64,000 nucleotides of DNA, from contig NZ_KI911536.1 in assembly GCF_000515115.1 (NCBI RefSeq), forward strand, positions 320,476 through 384,475, in the 5' to 3' direction. Shown here piece after piece: positions 7,999 through 15,221 of this stretch. Below the pieces are notes generated by a model. It saw only the letters and a list, made by a program, of their open reading frames with translations. It did no database searches and was not told the DNA's origin. The stretch comes from Nocardiopsis sp. CNT312 (GTDB lineage: Bacteria > Actinomycetota > Actinomycetes > Streptosporangiales > Streptosporangiaceae). The position numbers were made by a program, and so were the translations under genes. Each line of letters begins with the position of its first letter. Within the stretch, counting starts at the first letter, position 1.

Positions 7999-8754
7999 TC
8001 AGCGGTCCCCGGCCGGGCGGCCGACCAGGTGCCCCAGTCCGCACCTGGCCGTGGTGGACAGGCGCAACCCGCCCAGTTCCTCGGGGGTGAACCACCCGCA
8101 GTCGGAGGTGGAGCCGCCCGTCTCCACCACGCGTGCGGTGACCGGTTCTCCCACGTGCACGTGGAAGAAGACCCACACGCCGTGCACCTGCGGACCGGGG
8201 GGCGCGGTCCGGTGGTGGCCGGTCACCGCGATGAGCTCTCTGACGGTGCCGTGCTGGCCGGTCTCCTCGAACACCTCGCGCCGCAGGGCCTCGCGCACGC
8301 CCTCCCCAGCGTCCACGCCCCCGCCCGGAAGGTGCCAGGTGCCCGCGCCGGGGAAGCCCTCGGCGATCAGGCTGAGCAGCAGGCGGCCGTCCGGGCCGGT
8401 CACGATCCCGTAGGAGGCCACCCGGCTCAGCCGGGGGCGGCCGTCGGCGGGCGCCTCCTCGGGGGCCAGTTCCGCGACCGAGGGGGCCAGCGGTCCGGCC
8501 AACGGGGGGCGCGCCCCCTCCGCTTCGGCGAACACGAGGCGGTCCACGTGCACGGTGCCGCCCTCTGGGGAGGGGCCCAGTTCGGTGAGCACGTCCACGG
8601 CCGACAGGGGCGCGTCCGGGGCCAGGCCGCCGAGTTCGCGGGCCACCGCCTCGGGGGACTCGGGGAACCTCAGACGCCGTCCGCGTACGGCGGTCCCGGT
8701 CTTCGGGACCAGGTGGACGGTGACGCGGCGCGCGGTGGCCCGGGAGGGCCTCAC
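7999..8754 (-). CDS. Nudix hydrolase with N-terminal extension
   Basis: The product is 251 residues from GTG 8754, which overlaps the stop of the upstream HAD gene (GTGA). The full Nudix box (GX5EX7REUXEEXGU) lies at about 144-167, from GGGVDAGEG through REVFEETGQ, within a C-terminal Nudix domain (about 108-245). The N-terminal about 105 residues (NTP-like start VTVHLVPKTG) are not a recognised domain. The Nudix domain hydrolyses nucleoside diphosphates linked to another moiety; the substrate is unknown. Coupling to a HAD phosphatase suggests successive steps of nucleotide or cofactor clean-up. Confidence 0.82.
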   Translation of the reverse strand: MRPSRATARRVTVHLVPKTGTAVRGRRLRFPESPEAVARELGGLAPDAPLSAVDVLTELGPSPEGGTVHVDRLVFAEAEGARPPLAGPLAPSVAELAPEEAPADGRPRLSRVASYGIVTGPDGRLLLSLIAEGFPGAGTWHLPGGGVDAGEGVREALRREVFEETGQHGTVRELIAVTGHHRTAPPGPQVHGVWVFFHVHVGEPVTARVVETGGSTSDCGWFTPEELGGLRLSTTARCGLGHLVGRPAGDR

Positions 8755-9485
8755 AGCACCCCCGAGGGGGCCGCGGTGGGCAGGCCGACCAGATGGAGCA
8801 GCTCGTCGAGGCCGGAGACCATGGTCACGCCTTCGAAGCCCCTCCCGCCCCGGCGGTCGATCACGACGGGGTGCATGTGCGCGGCCCGGGCCCCCACGCC
8901 GTCGGACTGGATCTGGTCGCCGACGTGCCAGCAGGCGCGCGGGTCCACGCCCAGGCGCTGGGCGGCCGTCTCGAAGATGCGCGGGTCGGGCTTGCCCGCG
9001 CCGACGGTGTCGGCGCAGACCACGGCGTGGAAGTAGGGGGTCAGCTCCAGGGCCTGCATCTTGGCGTGCTGGAGGGATTCCACGCCGTTGGTGACCACGG
9101 CCAGACGGTACCCGGCGGAGGCCAGGGCGTTCAGTGCGCGGTGCGTGTCGGGGAAGACCTGCCAGCCCGAGCGGTGGGCGTCCAGGTAGAGGCGGTAGAG
9201 GTCGTCGCACTGCTGGTCGACCAGGTCGGAGCGTCCGGCCTGGACGGCCAGCGCCCGTATGCGCTCGCGGCGCTGCTGCTCCAGGCTGATCTTACCGCGC
9301 AGGTAGGTGCCGAAGGAGATCTCGGTCTGTACCTCCCACAGGGTCCGTGCGGCGGAGAAGTCGGGGTGGCCGATCCGTTCCATGACCGCACGCAGCCCCG
9401 TGGACGACGCGGCGCTGTCGTCGATGAGTGTGTCGTCCAGGTCGAAGCAGATCGCGGTGGGTGCTGCTGCGGGTATGTTCGGCAT
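8751..9485 (-). CDS. HAD-superfamily hydrolase
   Basis: The product is 244 residues. Motif I is FDLDDTLID with nucleophile Asp15 and acid/base Asp17; motif II lies near VVTNG; motif III lysine is in GAGKPDPRIF; motif IV is WHVGDQIQSDGVGA. The helical cap (about 25-95) places it in subfamily IA, with phosphoglycolate-phosphatase or haloacid-dehalogenase-like enzymes. It is the first gene of a two-gene operon with the Nudix hydrolase. The ribosome-binding site is GAGGAAAG directly before ATG 9485. Confidence 0.87.
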   Translation of the reverse strand: MPNIPAAAPTAICFDLDDTLIDDSAASSTGLRAVMERIGHPDFSAARTLWEVQTEISFGTYLRGKISLEQQRRERIRALAVQAGRSDLVDQQCDDLYRLYLDAHRSGWQVFPDTHRALNALASAGYRLAVVTNGVESLQHAKMQALELTPYFHAVVCADTVGAGKPDPRIFETAAQRLGVDPRACWHVGDQIQSDGVGARAAHMHPVVIDRRGGRGFEGVTMVSGLDELLHLVGLPTAAPSGVL

Positions 9486-9545
9486 CTTTCCTCAACTAGC
9501 AGGGCAGGACAAAACATGGCAACGCTAACCCGTGGACACGACAGG

Positions 9546-9564
9546 AATAGGGTAAACCCCTATT
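9546..9564. promoter_or_regulatory. Inverted repeat upstream of HAD operon
   Basis: AATAGGG (9546-9552) and CCCTATT (9558-9564) flank TAAAC, inside a locally A+T-rich stretch 60-80 bp before the HAD start. Position and symmetry suggest an operator for the HAD-Nudix operon; no regulator is identified. Confidence 0.35.
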
Positions 9565-9637
9565 AAACGGATGTTGCTAACATCACAGTGTGCGGGGGTG
9601 GGGTCGGGGGAGGAGCCCGCTCACCGGAGGGAGGCGG

Positions 9638-10585
9638 TCACGGCATCCGCTGGAACCACAGGAGCGAGGTCACGGCCGTGGCCAGGCCCAGCAGGAGAGC
9701 GCCCAGGACGAAGCGTGTGACGATTTCCTCATGGACCCACTCGGTGCCCAGCGAGGAGCCGATGTCCTCGTAGACGTCGTTGAGCTCGTTCTCGGACGCG
9801 GCCTCGTAGAAGTGCCCCCGGGTGCCGTCGGCCAGTTCCATGAGCGCCTCCTTGTCGATGTCGGCGGGCACCTGGTAGCCGTCGATCTCGATCAGTGCGG
9901 CACCACTGCCGAAGGCGATCGTCGATACCGGGATGCCCGCCTCCTCGGCGACGGACGAGGCCTCCGCGATCGCCCGCCCGCTGGTGTTCTCACCGTCCGA
10001 CAGCAGTACGATCGCCGACGGGGGAGGGTCCTCGGCGGACTCCTCGTCGAAACCGCGGATCGCCTCCAGCGAGGCGAACACGCCCTCGCCGATCGCCGTG
10101 CCCGGACCCAGCCGCAGGTTCTCGATCGAGGTGACCACCGCCTCGTGGTCCTGGGTGGGCGAAGCCACCACCGTCGCCGTCGAGGAGAAGGACACCAGGC
10201 CCACGTTGAACCGGTCGGGGAGGGTGTCCACGAACCCCTGGGCGGACTTCTTGGCCGCGTTCAGCCGGTCGGGCTCGATGTCGGTGGCTGCCATCGACAG
10301 GGACACGTCCACCGCCACGATGATCGTGGCCCGCTCCCGGGGCGCCTGCACCGGCATGGCGGGCACTGCCATCGCCGCGATCAGCACTGCCAGGGTGAGC
10401 GCGAACAGCACGGGGGGGACGTGGCGGCGCAGGTCCGGGCGTCGGGGCACCACCTGGTCCAGCAGGGCCAGGTTGGTGAAGCGCGCCGTGTACCGCCGAC
10501 GGCGGGTCTGGGCGAACATGTAGGCCGCGACGAGCAGCACGATCACCAGCAGCCACCACAGCCGCTGCGGCTCCAGGAAGGTCAT
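9638..10585 (-). CDS. VWA-domain membrane protein (MoxR-operon type)
   Basis: The product is 315 residues. There are two N-terminal membrane segments (about 9-25 and 57-76), a von Willebrand A domain at about 85-270 and a C-terminal membrane helix near 290-310. The MIDAS metal site starts DVSLS (93-97) and includes LLSDGENT. The arrangement matches BatA-like proteins of MoxR operons, where the VWA domain faces outside and binds proteins or cofactors through a metal. ATG 10585 overlaps the stop of the preceding small ORF (ATGA). It is the last gene of the moxR-DUF58-sORF-VWA operon; a second VWA gene, frequent in such operons, is absent. Confidence 0.86.
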   Translation of the reverse strand: MTFLEPQRLWWLLVIVLLVAAYMFAQTRRRRYTARFTNLALLDQVVPRRPDLRRHVPPVLFALTLAVLIAAMAVPAMPVQAPRERATIIVAVDVSLSMAATDIEPDRLNAAKKSAQGFVDTLPDRFNVGLVSFSSTATVVASPTQDHEAVVTSIENLRLGPGTAIGEGVFASLEAIRGFDEESAEDPPPSAIVLLSDGENTSGRAIAEASSVAEEAGIPVSTIAFGSGAALIEIDGYQVPADIDKEALMELADGTRGHFYEAASENELNDVYEDIGSSLGTEWVHEEIVTRFVLGALLLGLATAVTSLLWFQRMP

Positions 10586-10671
10586 GCGCCCCGCCTCCGT
10601 CCGTCCGCGCCCCGGTACGGCTGTCGCCCGTGCCGTCGGTGTCGCATCCTCTGCCGCCGTTCCGTGGTCAC
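10582..10671 (-). CDS. 29-codon basic small ORF between DUF58 and VWA genes
   Basis: GTG 10671 overlaps the DUF58 stop (GTGA), and the ORF's own TGA overlaps the VWA start (ATGA). It thus exactly fills the gap between two coupled genes. The 29-residue product is MTTERRQRMRHRRH followed by another arginine/glycine-rich half; about a third of its residues are arginine. Without it, the VWA gene would lie 82 bp downstream of DUF58 with no obvious ribosome-binding site of its own, so its translation may serve mainly to carry ribosomes to VWA. No family is recognised. The coordinates are certain; that it is translated is inference. Confidence 0.5.
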   Translation of the reverse strand: MTTERRQRMRHRRHGRQPYRGADGRRRGA

Positions 10672-11642
10672 CGGGGCGTCCCCGGGGTGTGCCTGGCCAG
10701 GTGGTGCGCGGTCCGGCGCTGGTGGATGACGAACCGCGCGGTGTCCAGAACCCAGTCGCGGTCGGTGCGCAACACGAGGTGGTGGACGCCGCACCGCCGT
10801 AGGGCAGCCCGGATCGCCTGCCTCTGGGCGTGCGCGGCCCGCCGGTAGCGCTCACTGACCCGTGCGGTCAGACGGATGTCGCGCACAGCCCCGGTCCGCG
10901 GGTCGCGCAGGGTCACCGATCCGATGTCGGGCACGTCCAGTTCCCTGGGGTCGACCACCTCCACGACCAGCACCTGGTGGCGCGAGGACAGCTGCCGCAG
11001 GGGCCGCTCCCAGCCGGGGGACCCGCCCTCCCCGGCCGGGTCGTCCAGGAAGTCGGAGACGACCACGCGCAGCCCTCGGCGCCGCCGGGTGCGCACCAGG
11101 TCGGTCACCGCGTCGGCCAGTGTCGCGCCGGCCGGGTGGGGGGCGTCCCCCGTAGGAGCGGCCGCCACCGTGGCCAGGAGTGAGAGCAGTGCCTCCTTGC
11201 CGGAGCGGGCGGGCCAGCGCCGGACCGTGCCCTGGTGGAGGAAGTGCGCGCCGAAGCGGTCGCCCACCCGCTGGGTGAGCAGGTTCGCCGCCACCATCGC
11301 GCCGACGGCCACCTGGCGCTTGGTGTGCAGGCCCGTGCCGAAGTCCATGCCCGGAGACAGGTCCAGCAGGGTCCAGCTCTCCAGCTCGCGGTCGGCGACC
11401 AGGTCGCGCACGTGCGGGACGTCGGTGCGGGCCGTCACCGCCCAGTCCATGAGGCGGACGTCGTCCTCCCCCGGCTGGTACAGGCGGGCCTCGGCCGCTT
11501 CCGACCCGGGCCCCAGGCGCAGCCCGAGGTGCTCGCCGTGCAGCAGCCCCTCCAAGCGGTGCACGATGCGCAGGTCCAGCCGGCGCAGCGCGGCCCGCAG
11601 GCGCGCGTCGGTTCCCAACATCGGCGCGGACACGGGGCTCAC
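10668..11642 (-). CDS. DUF58-domain protein of MoxR operon
   Basis: The product is 324 residues from GTG 11642, overlapping the moxR stop (GTGA). The DUF58 signature region is clear: GPGSEAAEARLYQPGEDDVRLMDW near 45-70, then WTLLDLSPGMDFG with a VWA-like acidic motif and VVSDFLDDP. The protein has no obvious membrane helices, unlike many DUF58 proteins, so it is probably cytoplasmic or peripheral. In MoxR operons it is thought to act with the AAA+ ATPase and VWA proteins as a chaperone-like assembly. Function in this organism is unknown. Confidence 0.87.
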   Translation of the reverse strand: MSPVSAPMLGTDARLRAALRRLDLRIVHRLEGLLHGEHLGLRLGPGSEAAEARLYQPGEDDVRLMDWAVTARTDVPHVRDLVADRELESWTLLDLSPGMDFGTGLHTKRQVAVGAMVAANLLTQRVGDRFGAHFLHQGTVRRWPARSGKEALLSLLATVAAAPTGDAPHPAGATLADAVTDLVRTRRRRGLRVVVSDFLDDPAGEGGSPGWERPLRQLSSRHQVLVVEVVDPRELDVPDIGSVTLRDPRTGAVRDIRLTARVSERYRRAAHAQRQAIRAALRRCGVHHLVLRTDRDWVLDTARFVIHQRRTAHHLARHTPGTPR

Positions 11643-12700
11643 CTCGGGGATGCGAAGGAGGCCGTCTCGCCGCTGGGCGGTTCGTCCCAGATCACCCGGG
11701 GCGCCAGGACCGTGGACAGGATGCGGTCGACGACCTGGCCGGCGGTGACCCCGTCCGCGAGGGCGTCGAAGGTCAGCACGAGCCGGTGGGCGATCACGTC
11801 ACGGGCCAGCACCCTGACGTCGTCGGGCAGGACGTAGTCGCGCCCGCGCAGGACGGCCAGGGCGCGCGCGGCCGCGACCAGGCCGAGGGTGGCGCGGGGG
11901 CTGGCGCCCACCTCCAGAACCTGGCGCAGGTCCGGCATCTGGTGGCGCTCGGGCTCACGGGTGGCCATGACCAGGCGCACCACGTAGTCGGCGATGAGCT
12001 GGTGCACGTGGACGCGCTCGGCGTCCGACTGCAGTTCGCTGAGAGTGACCGGGTCCAGCACCTGGTGCGCCGTGGGCGGACGGGTGCTCATCCGGCGCAG
12101 GATCTCCATCTCTTCGTGCGCGCCGGGGTGCCCGACGTCGACCTTCATCAGGAAGCGGTCCCGCTGCGCCTCGGGCAGCGGGTAGACGCCCTCCGACTCC
12201 ACGGGGTTCTGGGTGGCGATGACGATGAACGGGGAGGGCAGCGGATAGGTGGTGCCGCCGAGGGAGACCTGACCCTCGGCCATGACCTCCAGCAGCGCCG
12301 ACTGCACCTTGGCCGGAGCGCGGTTGATCTCGTCGGCGAGGACGAAGTTGACGAAGACCGGACCCAGTTCGACGTCGAACCTCTCGGTGGAGGGGTGGTA
12401 GATCCGGGTCCCCACGATGTCGGAGGGCACCAGGTCGGGAGTGAACTGGATGCGGGAGAAGGAGCCGCCGGTGACCTTGGCCAGGGTCGACACCGCCAGG
12501 GTCTTGGCGACGCCGGGAACGCCCTCGATGAGGCAGTGGCCCCGGGCGACGAGGGCGATGAGGGTGCGTTCCACCATCCGGTCCTGGCCGACGATGACGG
12601 TGGAGACCTCCTGGAGCGCCGAGCGCAGCAGCCTGGTGGGCTCGCCCGGGGTGCCGTCCGCGCCCTGAGGGGGCACGGCTCCGGGTGAGTTCTCTGACAT
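11639..12700 (-). CDS. MoxR-family AAA+ ATPase
   Basis: The product is 353 residues from ATG 12700 (MSENSPGAVPP), with GAGAGG just upstream. Walker A is GVPGVAKT (60-67), Walker B is VLADEINRAP, and the sensor region includes IATQNPVESEGVYPLPEAQ, all diagnostic of MoxR. The C-terminal lid (about 270-345) carries the GASPRATLGLVAAARALA sensor-2 region. It is the first gene of the four-gene operon and should use ATP to remodel or mature a partner recruited by the VWA protein. The 155-bp gap upstream is shared with the divergent pseudokinase gene. Confidence 0.92.
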   Translation of the reverse strand: MSENSPGAVPPQGADGTPGEPTRLLRSALQEVSTVIVGQDRMVERTLIALVARGHCLIEGVPGVAKTLAVSTLAKVTGGSFSRIQFTPDLVPSDIVGTRIYHPSTERFDVELGPVFVNFVLADEINRAPAKVQSALLEVMAEGQVSLGGTTYPLPSPFIVIATQNPVESEGVYPLPEAQRDRFLMKVDVGHPGAHEEMEILRRMSTRPPTAHQVLDPVTLSELQSDAERVHVHQLIADYVVRLVMATREPERHQMPDLRQVLEVGASPRATLGLVAAARALAVLRGRDYVLPDDVRVLARDVIAHRLVLTFDALADGVTAGQVVDRILSTVLAPRVIWDEPPSGETASFASPR

Positions 12701-12855
12701 CTTCCGCCTCTCCGACTGGGAGCCCCGCGTGACAGGTAGCGCCGCATAGGGTGTGGACCACCCGCTTGTGGCGACACTACCCGCTTCACCCGGGAGATTC
12801 CGGGACACGACGCCACGTGGCGGGCGGCTGAGTCGTTGAACGAGGGGACCACGAC

Positions 12856-13542
12856 ATGGGGGTTGCCACCCGGGGCCTGCACGGGGACGATCCCCGCCAA
12901 CTGGGCGGGTTCCGCCTGCTCGGCAGGGCGGACACCTCCCCGGTGGGGGTCGTGTTCCTGGGCCGGGACGCCTCGGGGGCCGAGGTGAGCGTGGCCGTGC
13001 TGCACTCCGGCGCCGGTGCCGATCCCCGGGCGAGGGAGAGGTTCGTACGGGCGATCCGCAGCCGGGACGACGTCCTGGCGGCGCGCACCCGCGGCCGGTC
13101 GGTGCTGTGGGTCGCGCTGCCCGGTGCCGCCTCCGCGGCGGGGGAGGTTCTCAGGGAGGTTGCCGAGGGCGGTCCGGTGGTCGCCGACGGGCCGGTCGTG
13201 CTGCCGTACTGGGCCGGGGAGCGGCCGGGGACCGCCGCGCGCTGGGCGCCTCTGCAGGACCATCGGGAGGCCGGGGCCGTGCCGGGGGAGCGGAACTGGT
13301 GGCTGGTCGGTGCTCTGGCCGCCTTCCTGGTCTTCCTGCTGTTGCTGGTCACGGCCCTGTACTGGTGGATGCTGCAGTTCCCTCCGCCGGAGATGCCTCC
13401 GCCGGGGCCGATCCAGATCGAGCCCGAGGACGCAGAGGAGGGTGAGTCGGCCCCACCGGTGGTGGAGGAGCCCGCTCCGGAGACGCCGAGGCCCCCGATG
13501 GAGGGGGAGGACCTGGAGGGCGACCCCGAGGACCACCTGTGA
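12856..13542 (+). CDS. Membrane-anchored protein with degenerate Ser/Thr-kinase N-lobe
   Basis: The product is 228 residues. Residues 13-60 (RQLGGFRLLGRADTSPVG then VVFLGRDASG) align by eye with the glycine loop and strand 2 of actinobacterial Ser/Thr kinases. The glycine loop is eroded, the VAVK lysine is gone (VAVLH at 46-50), and the whole catalytic lobe (HRD, DFG) is missing. Residues 148-173 form one strong transmembrane helix. The C-terminal tail is outside and is proline- and glutamate-rich (PPPEMPPPGPIQIEPED and more). It is probably a pseudokinase-derived sensor or scaffold. Divergent from moxR, so a shared regulatory region is possible. Function unknown. Confidence 0.6.
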   Translation: MGVATRGLHGDDPRQLGGFRLLGRADTSPVGVVFLGRDASGAEVSVAVLHSGAGADPRARERFVRAIRSRDDVLAARTRGRSVLWVALPGAASAAGEVLREVAEGGPVVADGPVVLPYWAGERPGTAARWAPLQDHREAGAVPGERNWWLVGALAAFLVFLLLLVTALYWWMLQFPPPEMPPPGPIQIEPEDAEEGESAPPVVEEPAPETPRPPMEGEDLEGDPEDHL

Positions 13543-13880
13543 GGTGGAGGGCGACCCCGGTGGAAGTGCCGCGTCGTCCTCTGCAGACCCGCATAAATCT
13601 ACAACGTAAAGATGGTGGTTTGGTTTTACACCAAACTCAGAAGACACCAAAAAGACAATCGCGCGGCTACGCCGCACGCTTTCCGAGCTGAGCCGGGAGC
13701 GGTGTGCCACCGTCGGATCGGACATGGGGCTGAAACATGTTCAGGGGCGGAGAGCGGGCACGGCCCGTCCCGTTCCGGGGCTTGCGCCGGGTGGGGCGGC
13801 CCCGGCCGTCTGCGCGGCCCTGGATGCGGTGACCGCCGGTGGGGCCGGTCCACGCCCGGCGTCTGCTTATGCTGGTCGTC
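13543..13880. other. Gene-less stretch with A+T-rich patch and inverted repeat
   Basis: No convincing gene. At 13594-13660 the sequence becomes A+T-rich for this genome and contains GTTTGGT (13618-13624) and ACCAAAC (13630-13636) around TTTAC, a possible operator or short hairpin. Just before the HipA-like gene, TATGCT (13868-13873) lies 7 bp before GTG 13881, which would give a leaderless message. Confidence 0.45.
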
Positions 13881-14636
13881 GTGTTGAGGAAAGTGGTCGC
13901 GACGCGGTACGTCCTGCCGCTGCGCGAAGGGGGCTCGCTTCCCGGTCTGGTCGAGGCCGACGACTCGGGGATGTACGTGGTCAAGTTCGTGGGGGCCGGG
14001 CAGGGGCGCAAGACGCTCGTGGCCGAGGTCGTCACCGGTGAACTCGGGCGGGCCCTGGGGTTGCCGGTCCCCGAGTTGGCACTGGTGGAACTGGATCCGG
14101 TGATCGGGCGGGGCGAGCCCGACCCCGAGGTTCAGGAACTGCTCAAGGCCAGTGGCGGACTCAACCTCGGGATGGACTTCCTGCCCGGGTCGCTGGGGTT
14201 CGATCCCCTGGCTTTCGACACCGATCCCGGGTTCGCCGGCCGGGTGCTGTGGCTGGACGCTCTGACCGGCAACGTCGACCGCTCCTGGCGCAACCCGAAC
14301 ATGTTGCTGTGGCACGGGCGCCCCTACCTCATCGACCACGGGGCGACACTCGTCTTCCACCACAGTTGGGCGAACGCGGAGCGGTTCGTCTCCCGCCCCT
14401 ACGACGCCTCCGACCACGTCCTGTCGGGTTTCTCTCCCGACCTGGCCGCCGCGGACGCGGCACTGGCCCCCGCCGTGGGGGAGGAACTCCTGCGGGCGAC
14501 GGTGGACCTGGTACCGGACGAGTGGCTGGCCGACGAGCCGGGGTTCGGCTCTCCCGGCGAGGTGCGTGACGCCTACGTGCGGCACCTGCTGGCTCGGCTT
14601 TCGGAGCGCTCCTGGCTGCCGGAGGCGGGGCGGTGA
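13881..14636 (+). CDS. HipA-like kinase-family protein
   Basis: The product is 251 residues from GTG 13881 (MLRKVVATRYVLPL); an in-frame ATG at 13869 is also possible but overlaps the likely -10 box. HipA-type kinase residues can be followed: YVVKF (34) as nucleotide-binding lysine, GNVDRSWRNPN (130-140) with catalytic Asp133 and metal-binding Asn138, and LIDHGA (150-155) with Asp152 as the metal ligand. It lacks the N-terminal subdomain of E. coli HipA and there is no HipB-like HTH partner. The next gene, encoding a DUF3037 protein, overlaps its stop, a pairing common in bacteria. Probably an active kinase of unknown substrate. Confidence 0.75.
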   Translation: MLRKVVATRYVLPLREGGSLPGLVEADDSGMYVVKFVGAGQGRKTLVAEVVTGELGRALGLPVPELALVELDPVIGRGEPDPEVQELLKASGGLNLGMDFLPGSLGFDPLAFDTDPGFAGRVLWLDALTGNVDRSWRNPNMLLWHGRPYLIDHGATLVFHHSWANAERFVSRPYDASDHVLSGFSPDLAAADAALAPAVGEELLRATVDLVPDEWLADEPGFGSPGEVRDAYVRHLLARLSERSWLPEAGR

Positions 14637-15070
14637 GCGGGGGCGGCCGCTACAGCGACGCGGTGACGACCGGACGGGTGGGCGAGGAGCGCGACCGGTG
14701 TGTGTTCGAGTACGCGCTGGTGAGGGTGGTGCCCTGCCTGGAGCGCGGCGAGTGCGTGAACGCGGGGGTGATCGTCTACTGCCAGGAGCGGGCGTTCCTG
14801 GTGGCCTGTACGGCGCTGGATGAACGGAAGCTGCTGGCGCTGGCCCCGGACGCCGACGTGGTGGGGGTGCGGAGAGCCTTGGCCGCGGTCGAGGCTACGT
14901 GTGCGGGCGGCCCGGCGGCGGGGGCGGCCGGTGGTGAGCGCCCCGGGCAGCGGTTCCGTTGGCTGACCGCGCCCAGGAGCACGATTGTGCAGACGGGGCC
15001 GGTGCACGGGGGGCTGACGAAGGATCCGGCGGCCGAGGCGGAGCGGCTGCTGGAGCGGCTGGTGCGCTGA
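14633..15070 (+). CDS. DUF3037 protein, partner of HipA-like kinase
   Basis: The product is 145 residues from GTG 14633, overlapping the kinase stop (GTGA). The core FEYALVRVVPCLERGECVN followed by AGVIVYC is the DUF3037 hallmark (Y-x-x-V-R-x-V-P-x-x-x-R-x-E-x-x-N-x-G). No catalytic motif is evident. Being fixed next to HipA-like kinases, it may be substrate, regulator or antidote, but this is inference. It has C-terminal leucine/arginine-rich helix (AERLLERLVR). End of a two-gene operon. Confidence 0.78.
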   Translation: MSGGGRYSDAVTTGRVGEERDRCVFEYALVRVVPCLERGECVNAGVIVYCQERAFLVACTALDERKLLALAPDADVVGVRRALAAVEATCAGGPAAGAAGGERPGQRFRWLTAPRSTIVQTGPVHGGLTKDPAAEAERLLERLVR

Positions 15071-15221
15071 GGCGGGGCCCGGGTAGCGCAAGTCACAACG
15101 GATGCCGGGGGTTGCCGGGACGCTTTTGGCGTTCAACAGTGTTGATAGGGGATGGCCTGGGGTGTTCGTCGTGCCCCGGTGGTGTCCCCTGGCCCCCTCC
15201 CCCTCGTGTTTTGGAGCGCTC

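Noticed and set aside
5681-8413. Very long plus-strand frame of 910 codons
   Set aside because: It runs across the RsmC-like, DUF1918, APC and Nudix genes in other frames and is arginine/proline-rich, typical of a high-GC shadow.
13612-13887. Plus-strand 91-codon frame starting MVVWFYTKLRRH
   Set aside because: Begins in the A+T-rich inverted repeat, has mixed codon use and overlaps the likely promoter and start of the HipA-like gene.
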